Assembly: GCA_022820485.1 (NCBI GenBank)
Contig: JAJEFJ010000054.1
Span: 1 to 64,000, forward strand
Direction: 5' to 3'
From: Candidatus Latescibacterota bacterium
Lineage (GTDB): Bacteria; Latescibacterota; UBA2968; UBA8231
DNA length: 64,000 nt
Both the position numbers and the translations under genes were made by a program. Positions 19,889 through 29,100 of the stretch are shown one piece after another. Numbering within the stretch: position 1 is the first letter of the stretch; each line of letters starts with the position of its first letter. The notes beneath the pieces are model-generated. The model worked only from the letters and a program-made list of their open reading frames with translations, ran no database searches and was not told where the DNA came from.

Positions 19889-20938
19889 CTCTTTTAGGGC
19901 CGCTAGCAACGCGGCGATCTCCTCGTCCGTGCCCACCGAGATACGCAGGCAGTCGGCCAAGCGCGGCGGCGAAGCAAAGTAGCGCACCAAAATCCGGCGC
20001 TCCTTGAGTTCCGCGTAGAGTTCGGCCGCGGTGTTATTGGCCCAGCGCTCGCCGAGCCTAGCGAGCACGAAATTCGCCTGCGAATCCCACACGTAAAAAC
20101 CCAACATCCGCAGCTCAGCACACAGGTGCGCGCGCGTCGCGCAGACGCGGACGGCGTTTGCGCACATCGCGTCTATATCCTCTAGGGCTACCTCGGCGGC
20201 CACCAAGCTCAGCCGATTGAGATTGTAGTGGTCTTTGACCTTCCACATCCCCTCGATCAGCGCAGCCGGGGCAAAGGCAAAACCAATGCGCATACCGGCG
20301 AGGGAAAAGGACTTGGACATGGTGCGCACGACAATGGCGTTGGGGTGCTCCTCAATGAGTTGGATGCAGCCGCCCTGCGAAAAATCGACATACGCTTCAT
20401 CCACGACCAAGACGCCATCAACCCGCGCACAGAGCGCGGCGACCTCGTCGTAGGGTACGAGGGTCCCCGAGGGCGCGTTGGGATTGGCGAGAAAGGTGAT
20501 GCGGGCCCCGGGAACGGCTAGGCTCTCAGGCAGGGAGAAATCCTCGCCGAACTCGACCGGGACCGCCTCCGCTCCTTGGATGTCGATCAGCGGCTTGTAG
20601 TAGCCGTACGTGGGATGGGGATAGGCGATTTTGTCGCCCTCGCCGGCGAAGCTGCGGATGATGACGTTGAGTAGCTCGTCTGAGCCATTGCCGACCATAA
20701 TCTGCTGGGGGGCGATGGCGAATACCTCGCTCAATTTGCGGCGCAAGGCCCAAGCGTCTGGGTCGGGATAAAGACGCAGATCAGCGGAGCACGCATCGCG
20801 CAGCCGCGCCAGCACTACGGGGGAAGGCGGGTAGGGATTTTCGTTGGTATTGAGCTTGATATAGCCCTTTTCGCGGGGCTGTTCCCCAGGGACGTACCCG
20901 CGCAGGCGAGCGATGTTGGGGCGGAACAGGTCCGACAC
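19874..20938 (-). CDS. hisC: Histidinol-phosphate aminotransferase
   Basis: KLNTNENPYPPSP, ITFLANPNAPSGTLVP, VVDEAYVDFSQGG, MSKSFSLAGMRIGFAFA. Confidence 0.93.
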   Translation of the reverse strand: MSDLFRPNIARLRGYVPGEQPREKGYIKLNTNENPYPPSPVVLARLRDACSADLRLYPDPDAWALRRKLSEVFAIAPQQIMVGNGSDELLNVIIRSFAGEGDKIAYPHPTYGYYKPLIDIQGAEAVPVEFGEDFSLPESLAVPGARITFLANPNAPSGTLVPYDEVAALCARVDGVLVVDEAYVDFSQGGCIQLIEEHPNAIVVRTMSKSFSLAGMRIGFAFAPAALIEGMWKVKDHYNLNRLSLVAAEVALEDIDAMCANAVRVCATRAHLCAELRMLGFYVWDSQANFVLARLGERWANNTAAELYAELKERRILVRYFASPPRLADCLRISVGTDEEIAALLAALKELSPV

Positions 20939-20940
20939 GA

Positions 20941-23130
20941 CTAACTATTTGCCGGCTCATCCACGCGCAGCACTTTCAAAACGCCCTCGATCTGCTCGAT
21001 TTGGTCTATAGCTTGGCGCAGTTGCTGGTTGTCAACGACGTCGATCCAAAAATCCTGTTCGGCGATATGGCCATCGGTGCGGGTAGTGGAGTCGCGGATG
21101 TTGGAGCCAACGTCGCCGATCGCCTTCGCGATGTCCGCCAGCAAGTACGTTCGATCCCAACTGCGAGTGCGTAACTGCACGGTAAAGGCCGACTCGTCCT
21201 CCAATTCCCACTCGACCGTGAGCAGGCGGTCTGGCTCTGCGGAAATCCGGCCAATGTTGGGGCAGTCTGTGCGGTGGACCGTAACGCCGCGGCCTCGGGT
21301 AACTAAGCCGACAATCTCGTCGCCCGGGATGGGACCACAGCACTTGCCAAAGCGGATCATCAGGTTTTGCATCCCTTGGATGCGGATGTCTCTGCGGTCT
21401 TGGGGTCGGATCGCACGCCGCATGGGCTTGAGCGGGGCTATTCGGCTGATAACCTTGCCGATTGACAGGTCACCGTTGCCGAGAGCCGCGTAGAGGTGCT
21501 CGGCGTCGCGGAACCCGAACTCCTCAGCCACGGCATTGAGGTCGGGTGGGTCGGCGGGCCGATAGGACCTTAGTCCCCTGTCGAGCGCCTCCTTGCCAAG
21601 GCGCACGTTGTGGTCGTATTGCTCCTCCCGTAGCCAACGGCGGATGGCTTGGCGAGCCTTGGCGGTCTTGACTTGGTCCAACCAAGCGAGTTTGGGTTTT
21701 TGCTGTGGTGCCGTGACGATCTCCACGGTTTCGCCGCTGTTCAAAGTCGCGCTTAGCGGTACAACTCGATCATTTACTTTGGCCGTCGCGCAGTGTATCC
21801 CGATGTCGGTGTGGATGGCAAAGGCGAAGTCGATCGGCGTGGCTCCCTTGGGCAACTGATGTAGGTGGCCTTTGGGCGTGAAGACGAATATCTCGTCCGG
21901 AGACGCGAGTTCGGTCTTCAGGTTTTCCATGAATTCGACCGAGTCCCTTGCCTCTTGTTGCCAGTCGATGACTTGGTGTAACCAACTCATGTGTTGGTTT
22001 AAATCGCTGGGGGCCGTGTCGTTGGATTTGTAGCGCCAGTGGGCGGCAATGCCGATTTCAGCCGTGTGGTGCATCTGCGCGGTGCGGATTTGCACTTCGA
22101 CGTATTGGCCTTTGGGGCCGAACACCGACGTGTGTAGCGACCGGTACATGTTGCTCTTGGGTGTCGATATATAGTCTTTGAAGCGCCCGGGAATAGCTTT
22201 GTAAATGTCGTGGATCAGCCCGAGGATATCATAGCATTCGCGCACGGTGCCGGTGATGATGCGTATGGCGAGTAGGTCGTAGATTTCTTCAAAGGGCTTA
22301 CCTCGCGCCTTCATCTTATTATAGATGCTGTAGAAGTTCTTGGCGCGGCTCGCAAATTCGGCTTTAATGCCATTGTCGCGCAGACACTCCTCAATTGGGA
22401 CCTTGAATTCTTTTATATAGTCTTCGCGCTCTTGGCGCGTCATGGCCACGCTTTCGCGCAACGCTTGGTAAATTTTGGGTTCGAGGAACTTGAGGCTTTG
22501 GTCCTCTAACTGCCAGCGGATCCGCGCCAACCCAAAGCGGTGAGCCAGCGGCGCGTACACTTCAAGCGTTTCTCGTGCCGTGCGCTCGCGGGATTGGGGG
22601 CTTAGGTATTGGAGCGTACGCATGTTGTGCAGGCGGTCGGCCAGCTTGATGAGGATGACGCGGATGTCCTTGACCATAGAAAGCAGCATCTTGCGATAGG
22701 TTTCAGCTTGGCGCACCTCGCGGCTTTCGTAGGTTATCTGATCGATTTTGGTAACCCCGGCGATCAGTTCGGCTGTCTCTTCGCCAAATTGTTTGGCAAC
22801 CTCCTCATGCGTGGCCGGCGTATCCTCAACGACATCGTGCAACAGTCCGGCTGCAACTGTGGTGTGATCCAAGCCCAATTGGGCGAGCAGCCGAGCCACT
22901 TCGACGCAATGGGCGAGAAACGGCTCGCCGGACTTGCGAATCTGGCCCTCGTGATGCTCCTTGGCGAAGTAATAGGCGCGGCTGAGTAGTTCAAAATCGG
23001 CTTGGTCGTTGCAGGAGGAGACCTCAATCAGCAACATTGACAGCCGCAGTTCGTCGCCTCCCTGCTCGACAAGTTCGTCCAAGTAGGTGTTTGGCAGGTC
23101 TGCAAAAGATGTGGGAATGGTTTCAGTCAT
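20941..23130 (-). CDS. Bifunctional (p)ppGpp synthetase/hydrolase (RelA/SpoT)
   Basis: HCVEVARLLAQLGLDHTTVAAGLLHDVVEDT HD domain; TGS domain IDFAFAIHTDIGIHCATAKVN; C-terminal ACT. Confidence 0.96.
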   Translation of the reverse strand: MTETIPTSFADLPNTYLDELVEQGGDELRLSMLLIEVSSCNDQADFELLSRAYYFAKEHHEGQIRKSGEPFLAHCVEVARLLAQLGLDHTTVAAGLLHDVVEDTPATHEEVAKQFGEETAELIAGVTKIDQITYESREVRQAETYRKMLLSMVKDIRVILIKLADRLHNMRTLQYLSPQSRERTARETLEVYAPLAHRFGLARIRWQLEDQSLKFLEPKIYQALRESVAMTRQEREDYIKEFKVPIEECLRDNGIKAEFASRAKNFYSIYNKMKARGKPFEEIYDLLAIRIITGTVRECYDILGLIHDIYKAIPGRFKDYISTPKSNMYRSLHTSVFGPKGQYVEVQIRTAQMHHTAEIGIAAHWRYKSNDTAPSDLNQHMSWLHQVIDWQQEARDSVEFMENLKTELASPDEIFVFTPKGHLHQLPKGATPIDFAFAIHTDIGIHCATAKVNDRVVPLSATLNSGETVEIVTAPQQKPKLAWLDQVKTAKARQAIRRWLREEQYDHNVRLGKEALDRGLRSYRPADPPDLNAVAEEFGFRDAEHLYAALGNGDLSIGKVISRIAPLKPMRRAIRPQDRRDIRIQGMQNLMIRFGKCCGPIPGDEIVGLVTRGRGVTVHRTDCPNIGRISAEPDRLLTVEWELEDESAFTVQLRTRSWDRTYLLADIAKAIGDVGSNIRDSTTRTDGHIAEQDFWIDVVDNQQLRQAIDQIEQIEGVLKVLRVDEPANS

Positions 23131-23268
23131 GGGATCTTTCGCTATCTACTCGCCCGTCAATATAAACAAGCAGATAAAAAAAAAACAAGTACATACAAGC
23201 AGAAGTTTCACGCTCGTTTGCACGCACGGCAGAAGTTAAATTAAAATGGAAAGAGAAAGGGACGTAGG

Positions 23269-23658
23269 ATGCGGAGGCTAAACACCGAAAACGCACCGGT
23301 GCTGACGCGAGCAGATAAAATCCTCGCACTCGTCGTGGGCTTGAGTGCGATCGGGCTGATGCTCTACGGCCGCTATACAGCCGAAGCTGGCGGCGCGCTC
23401 ATCGTCGAGTTGGCCGGAGCTGCGCCCGCTACGCATGCTCTCTCCAACTACGGGGTCTTGCCGGTTGTAGGACCTTTGGGCGCGAGCCAGATCGAGATCG
23501 GCCCCAAGGGCGCACGCGTTATTTCCGCGCCCTGCGTCCACAAAATTTGCATGCGGCGGGGCTGGATGCAGCGGGCCGGCGACGTGGCCGCATGCGTACC
23601 CAATGGCCTAGTGCTGAGGATCGCTGGAGCCGTGCCCATAGACGCGATGATTCACTGA
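23269..23658 (+). CDS. NusG domain II-containing protein
   Basis: N-terminal TM; IEIGPKGARVISAPCVHKICMRRGWMQRAGDVAACVPNGLVLRI. Confidence 0.75.
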   Translation: MRRLNTENAPVLTRADKILALVVGLSAIGLMLYGRYTAEAGGALIVELAGAAPATHALSNYGVLPVVGPLGASQIEIGPKGARVISAPCVHKICMRRGWMQRAGDVAACVPNGLVLRIAGAVPIDAMIH

Positions 23659-24182
23659 TGTTTGTGCGCCCTAGAGACGTGGCCCGTTTGGGGCTTATGG
23701 CCAGTGCGGCAATTGTGCTCTTCACCTTTGAGTCGCTGGTGCCCAAACCCTTGCCTTGGATGAAGTTGGGACTCGGCAATTTGCCGGTTTTGGTCGCGCT
23801 AGTGAGCTTTGGCGGCGGCCCGGCATTGGCCGTTAGTGCCATCAAGCTGGTAGTTGGCGGCTTGCTCAGCGGGGGGTTTGCCGGTCCGGCCTTTGTCATT
23901 GGCGGCGGGGCTGGCTTGGCGAGTTGGTTGGTCATGGTTGCGGTGCGCCGCATGGGAGCGCGGCTTTTCAGCGTCGTGGGCCTGAGCATCTGGGGCGCGT
24001 TGGCGCATCAACTCAGCCAACTCGTTCTCGCCACTGGCTATATCGGCCACAGCGGTCTATTCGTGCTTTTGCCGCTGGCCTTGTTCAGCGCTTTGGTGAG
24101 CGGGGGGGCGATCGGCCTGTTGGCTTGGTTTACCTTGGAACAATTGGCGAAAATAGGCTGGTTGGACCAAGGCCAGTTATAA
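23658..24182 (+). CDS. Gx transporter / HepI-type integral membrane protein
   Basis: ALIVLFTFESLVPKPLPWMKLGLGNLPVLVAL motif; overlaps the previous stop (TGATG). Confidence 0.75.
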   Translation: MFVRPRDVARLGLMASAAIVLFTFESLVPKPLPWMKLGLGNLPVLVALVSFGGGPALAVSAIKLVVGGLLSGGFAGPAFVIGGGAGLASWLVMVAVRRMGARLFSVVGLSIWGALAHQLSQLVLATGYIGHSGLFVLLPLALFSALVSGGAIGLLAWFTLEQLAKIGWLDQGQL

Positions 24183-24213
24183 ATGTTAAATGTATAGACT
24201 TTAGCTCGTTTCA

Positions 24214-26169
24214 ATGGACTTGCCCCAAAAGCCTACCTTGCAAACCGAGCCGGTCTTTAGCGCCAAAGCGCTGGTGGCGGGCACCCTAGGGTCGCTGTGC
24301 ATCGCCGTGGGAGCACCGTACGGCAACATGGTCATCCGCGGCTCCTACATGTCGATTGATTTCAGCGCCGCGGGTGCCCTGTTCCTTTTCTTTTTGTTGA
24401 CGGGCTTGTTCAACGCCTTGCTGACGCGCTTTGCCGTTTCTGTGGCCCTCGGACGCTGCGAGCTCATCGTCGCGTACATTATGATGCTCACGGCTTCGGC
24501 CATCCCCACGATGGGCCTCAGTGAGTACTGGCTGACGATCATCACCGGCGCCCAGTACTACGCCACCCCGGAAAACGAGTGGGCCTTGCTCATCCTGCCG
24601 CACCTTCCCGAGTGGATCGCACCGCAGGATCCCGAGGCGATCAAGTGGTTTTACGAAGGAGCACCGCGCACCACTGGGGTACCCTGGGCTGCCTGGAGCG
24701 GCCCGCTGTGCTATTGGGCCATTCTCATTGTAGCCCTGTATTTGGTGATGATCTCGTCTATGGTCATTATGCGCCGCCAGTGGGTAGAGCGGGAGCGGCT
24801 AGTTTATCCGCTGGTGCAAGTGCCCTTGGCCATGGTGCAGAGCGGAGGCCGCGGAGAAGCCCTAGGTCCTTTCTTCAAAAATCCAATCATGTGGGTCGGC
24901 TTTGCCCTGCCCGTGCTCGTCAGTAGCCTCAACGCCCTACACGCGTACTTCAACTTCATCCCCGCCATCCAGCTCGTCTCTTCGATTCCGATCCTGCGCA
25001 ACACCGTCAGCCTGATCTTCCGCCTGAGCTTTCCCATGATCGGATTTGCCTATCTGATCAACCTCGACATCGCCTTCAGTCTGTGGTTTTTCAACACCAT
25101 CGCCAAGCTGATCCGAGGGGGGCTGGGAGTTTTAGGGGTTGGCAGCACCGAAAAGCTCGTTTACGGCGCTGCTAGCGAGCCGATCCTCGCCCATCAGGGA
25201 CAGGGCGCGATGATAGTCCTAGTGTTTTTCGGCCTGTGGGTCGGCCGCGAGCACCTGCGCGATGTGCTGCGCAAAGCATTCCGCGGCGACGACCGCATCG
25301 ACGACCGCGGCGAGATGCTCTCCTATCGGGCAGCGGTCTTAACTTGGCTCTCCGGCGTCGCAGTAATGACCATCTGGCTGTGGCAGTCTGGCTTGCCGCT
25401 GTGGGCGGCCTTTTTGACCGTGATGCTGGCCATCCTTATCTTCGTCGGCCTAACTCGAGTGGTAGTAGAAGGAGGTGTGGCCGCGGCGGTCGGACCGATG
25501 ATTTCTCCAACGGTCTTGGTCTCGGCTGTTGGCTCTTCGGCGATCGGCCCGGCCGGTATGGTCGGCCTCGCGTACACCTTCGTGTGGGCGGCTGATATCC
25601 GCACCTTTGTCATGGCTTCCTGCGCACACGGCCTCAAGTTGGGCGAGGGACTAGGGCCGCAGCTACGCCCGCTTTTTTGGTACATACTGCTGGCGATTGT
25701 CGTTAGCATCGTCGGCTCGGTCGCAGCGATTTTGTACCTCGCCTACGAATACGGCGGCATCAACCTCAACCCGTGGTTTTTTGGAGGTGGAACTCGCGCC
25801 CCTTTTGATTATATTACCACCAAGTTAAGTGCGCCCACCGAGCCGAATATCGATGGCTGGATTCACACTTTTGTCGGCGGGGGCATCATGGCCCTGCTCA
25901 TGTGGGCGCGCCAGCGGCTCTTGTGGTGGCCTCTGCATCCCATCGGTTACCCGATTGGTGCCGTATGGCTGATGGACCAGTTGTGGTTTAGCATTGCCAT
26001 CGCTTGGCTCTTAAAGTTGTTGGCGATGAAATACGGCGGCCCCAGTCTTTTTCGCCGGGCGCGTCCTTTCTTTTTAGGCCTAATCATAGGCCAGTTTTTC
26101 ATCGCGGGGCTCTGGTTGATTATCGACTTTTTCACGGGCATGACCGACAATGTGGTCTTCTGGATCTGA
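24214..26169 (+). CDS. Large polytopic membrane protein, OPT-like (DUF6785/DUF6784-type)
   Basis: 651 aa, about 14 hydrophobic segments; ends VWLMDQLWFSIAIAWLLKLLAMKYGGPSLFRRARPFFLGLIIGQFF. Confidence 0.7.
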   Translation: MDLPQKPTLQTEPVFSAKALVAGTLGSLCIAVGAPYGNMVIRGSYMSIDFSAAGALFLFFLLTGLFNALLTRFAVSVALGRCELIVAYIMMLTASAIPTMGLSEYWLTIITGAQYYATPENEWALLILPHLPEWIAPQDPEAIKWFYEGAPRTTGVPWAAWSGPLCYWAILIVALYLVMISSMVIMRRQWVERERLVYPLVQVPLAMVQSGGRGEALGPFFKNPIMWVGFALPVLVSSLNALHAYFNFIPAIQLVSSIPILRNTVSLIFRLSFPMIGFAYLINLDIAFSLWFFNTIAKLIRGGLGVLGVGSTEKLVYGAASEPILAHQGQGAMIVLVFFGLWVGREHLRDVLRKAFRGDDRIDDRGEMLSYRAAVLTWLSGVAVMTIWLWQSGLPLWAAFLTVMLAILIFVGLTRVVVEGGVAAAVGPMISPTVLVSAVGSSAIGPAGMVGLAYTFVWAADIRTFVMASCAHGLKLGEGLGPQLRPLFWYILLAIVVSIVGSVAAILYLAYEYGGINLNPWFFGGGTRAPFDYITTKLSAPTEPNIDGWIHTFVGGGIMALLMWARQRLLWWPLHPIGYPIGAVWLMDQLWFSIAIAWLLKLLAMKYGGPSLFRRARPFFLGLIIGQFFIAGLWLIIDFFTGMTDNVVFWI

Positions 26170-26183
26170 GAAAGGCACCAACT

Positions 26184-29100
26184 ATGCCTAAGTTCGCGAT
26201 GCGATGGATGGCCTTCGGCTGGAGTTTGGTCGGCGCAGCACCGGCTTGGACCGAAGTCGATTTTGCTGAGTTGGCGCGCACGGCCCCAGTCGAGCGCGTG
26301 CAGCAAACGATGGACACCTTTGCCGGCTTGGGGTCTAGAGTTGCCGGCTATCAAGGTGCCGACCAAGCGGCCCAGATCGTGCAGGAACGCTTCCGCGCCA
26401 TCGGCCTCGACGACGTCACAGTACACGAATACGATGTATCTATTCCGGTCGATAAGGGCGGATTTCTGCAAGTAGTTGGCAGCGGCGAACAAGTGCCAAT
26501 CCACGGCCTGTGGCCCAATCTCGTCAAAACCTCGACGCTGCCCGAAGGCGGGATGACCAAGCGCTTGATCGACGCGGGCGCGGGTGAGTACACGGACATG
26601 GACGGCAAGCAAGTCGAAGGGTCCGTAGCCCTGATGGACTTCAATTCGGGCGACGCCTGGCTCAATGCCGCTTACCTCGGGGCGCAAGCTATCCTCTTTA
26701 TCGAGCCGGACTCCACCGTGTACTTGGAGGGCGAGAAGAAATTCCTCACCATGCCGCTCGACCTGCCGAGGTTTTGGGTCAATCGCCAAGTCGGTCAGCA
26801 CTTGCGCCGCCAATTGGCGACCGAGGGCGAGCAGACGCTTCACCTGCAGTACCGCATGGATTGGGAGCGGCGTCCCGCTTGGAATATCCTCGGCACGATC
26901 CCGGGATACGATCCCTTGCTAAAAGAGGACGTGATCGTGCTAGAAGCGTACTACGACGCCATGTCCGTGGTGCCAGCCCTTGCCCCAGGTGCCGAGCAAG
27001 CCTCCGGCATTACTGCGCTGTTAGAGCTGGCTCGCTACTTTCGCGAAAATCCACCAGCGCGCACGGTCGTATTCCTCGCCACTTCGGCCCACCACTTGGG
27101 CTTGCGCGGGGTTGATGATTTCATCCAACGCTATTTGCGCAAAGAGGAGCCCTTCATAGAGCACATGCTGGTGAGGCGGGTCGTCGATGCTGCACTCGCG
27201 CGGAACATGATCGCCCAAGACGGCATCCACTACGCCATCGGCGAGGAGGAGTTCGCCGGTAAGGAAGCCCTCGTGCGGGGCGTTGCCGAAGGGCGCACCG
27301 ACTTGGCCGCGCACGTTGCCGACGCAGCCCTCGCCGAAGGGCTGCTGAGCCAAGAAGGAGGCGCACTACACCTCGCCGACGAGCAATTCAAAGATCGCCG
27401 CGAACTGGTTGACGAATTGCGCTCGGACGATGACTTGCGCCTCGCGCTCTTCAAAACTTGGGTCGATCCCAAAGTCGATTCGCTCGCGGTCAAGCTCTTT
27501 ATCAGCCTCGACCTTTCGTCGCAAACCGACGAACTCGGAGTGTGGAATAGCAATACCAGCTTTTACTACAAGCGCTACTTCGCACCCTTCGGCAAGAACT
27601 TCATGGGGTACGCGCGCAAGATCAGCCGCGAGTTGAATTATCAGCGGCGCGATGTGCTGGTCAATGGCATCAGCCCCGAAGGCGGGATGAGTTGGCAGAC
27701 CTTTGTACCAGGCGAAATATCGGTCAATAGCGAATTGGTGTTGGCGACCGGTACGCCGGCATTGGCCTTTGTCACTGTCAACGACGCGCGCTTCCTCGTC
27801 GATACGCCCTTAGACCGGGCCGAGCACGTCAACTACGCCAACCTCGCCAAACAAATCCGGGTGCTCTCCGGCATGTTCGAAATGGCCTTTGCAGACCCAG
27901 AGCTATTCCCAGACTTCAAAATGCGCTTGCGCGACACGCTGCGCTCGCTGCGCGGCCGGACTATGGTCTTTCCGCGCCGCAGCATCATCCCCGACTTGCC
28001 GCGTGCAGACGCCGTAGCCGTGGTGCGCAACGGCAAGAAAAAGTCGTATAAAGGCGTGCGCGGTGAGTACTACGAAGTAGTAGATGATAAGGGGGCCTTC
28101 TACGTAAATCGGGTGCGGGTCAACAACGTGCAGATCGAGGGCTACTACATGGACCCGATCACCGGCCGCATCACCTACGCCCCCGACCGCGGAGTGCAAG
28201 GCGACGAAAGCTACCCCATGCGGGTCGCCATGGACTGGCGCGACAAGCAGTGGATGGTCATCCTCTTTCCCTGTGTGCCCTACAACTTCTTCGACATCGT
28301 CGATCCGCGCTATCTGACCAAGCTGTCCAACGTGCAGGTCTTCGACGAAACGAACGGTCCACCTGTGGAGTACGGTTACACTATCGGCGAAGGCCCTTCG
28401 GCCCAAAACGAGCCGGTCGGGGTGCTCTTCGCACGGCCCGGTTCGCACATCAAGATGGGATTCGGTGCCGGCCTGCTGGGATTCCGCTCGCTCCTGCTCA
28501 ACGCCACCAGCGTAACCGACAAGGAAAAGGCCGAGGGCGAGGGCTTCGAGATCCGCCCCGGTACTTCCTTTGCCCGCACGACCTTCCAAGCCGCCCAAGA
28601 CATGTGGAATCTCGACGAGTCGCGAATGCGCGAGCTGCGGAGCTTTGCCATTGAAAACCAGCGCCTCAACGACCTCCACTATCGCGCCGAAGCTGAGCTA
28701 GCCCAAGCCTCCGAGGCTGAGACCGAGCAACGCTGGGGCGATTTCGTGCGCCACACGCGCGCGGCCTTCGGGCTGGAATCGCGCGCCTATCCAGACGTCA
28801 AATCCACCCAAAACGACGTCATTCAGGGCATTATCTTCTTCATGGCCCTCGTCCTTCCCTGCGCCTTTTTTACCGAGCGGCTCATTTTTACGGCCGCTAC
28901 GATCCGCAATCAGATCATCGGATTCGCCGGGGTTTTTCTGGCGATCTGGATCGTGTTGTGGCTGGTGCATCCGGCCTTTCAGCTATCCAATCCCTTCGTC
29001 ATCCTGCTGGCCTTTATCATTATCGCCTTGGCAGTGCTGGTGATGTCGATCATCTCCGGCCGCTTTAACGAGCAGATGAAGAAGCTGCGCACCGAAGTAG

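Noticed and set aside
25947-26843. 298-aa minus-strand ORF across the OPT-like/FtsX junction
   Set aside because: Antisense to two well-supported genes with no domain signal; treated as a spurious shadow ORF.
27903-28679. 258-aa minus-strand ORF inside the M28-FtsX gene
   Set aside because: Complement of the coding frame; His/Val-rich with no family motif.
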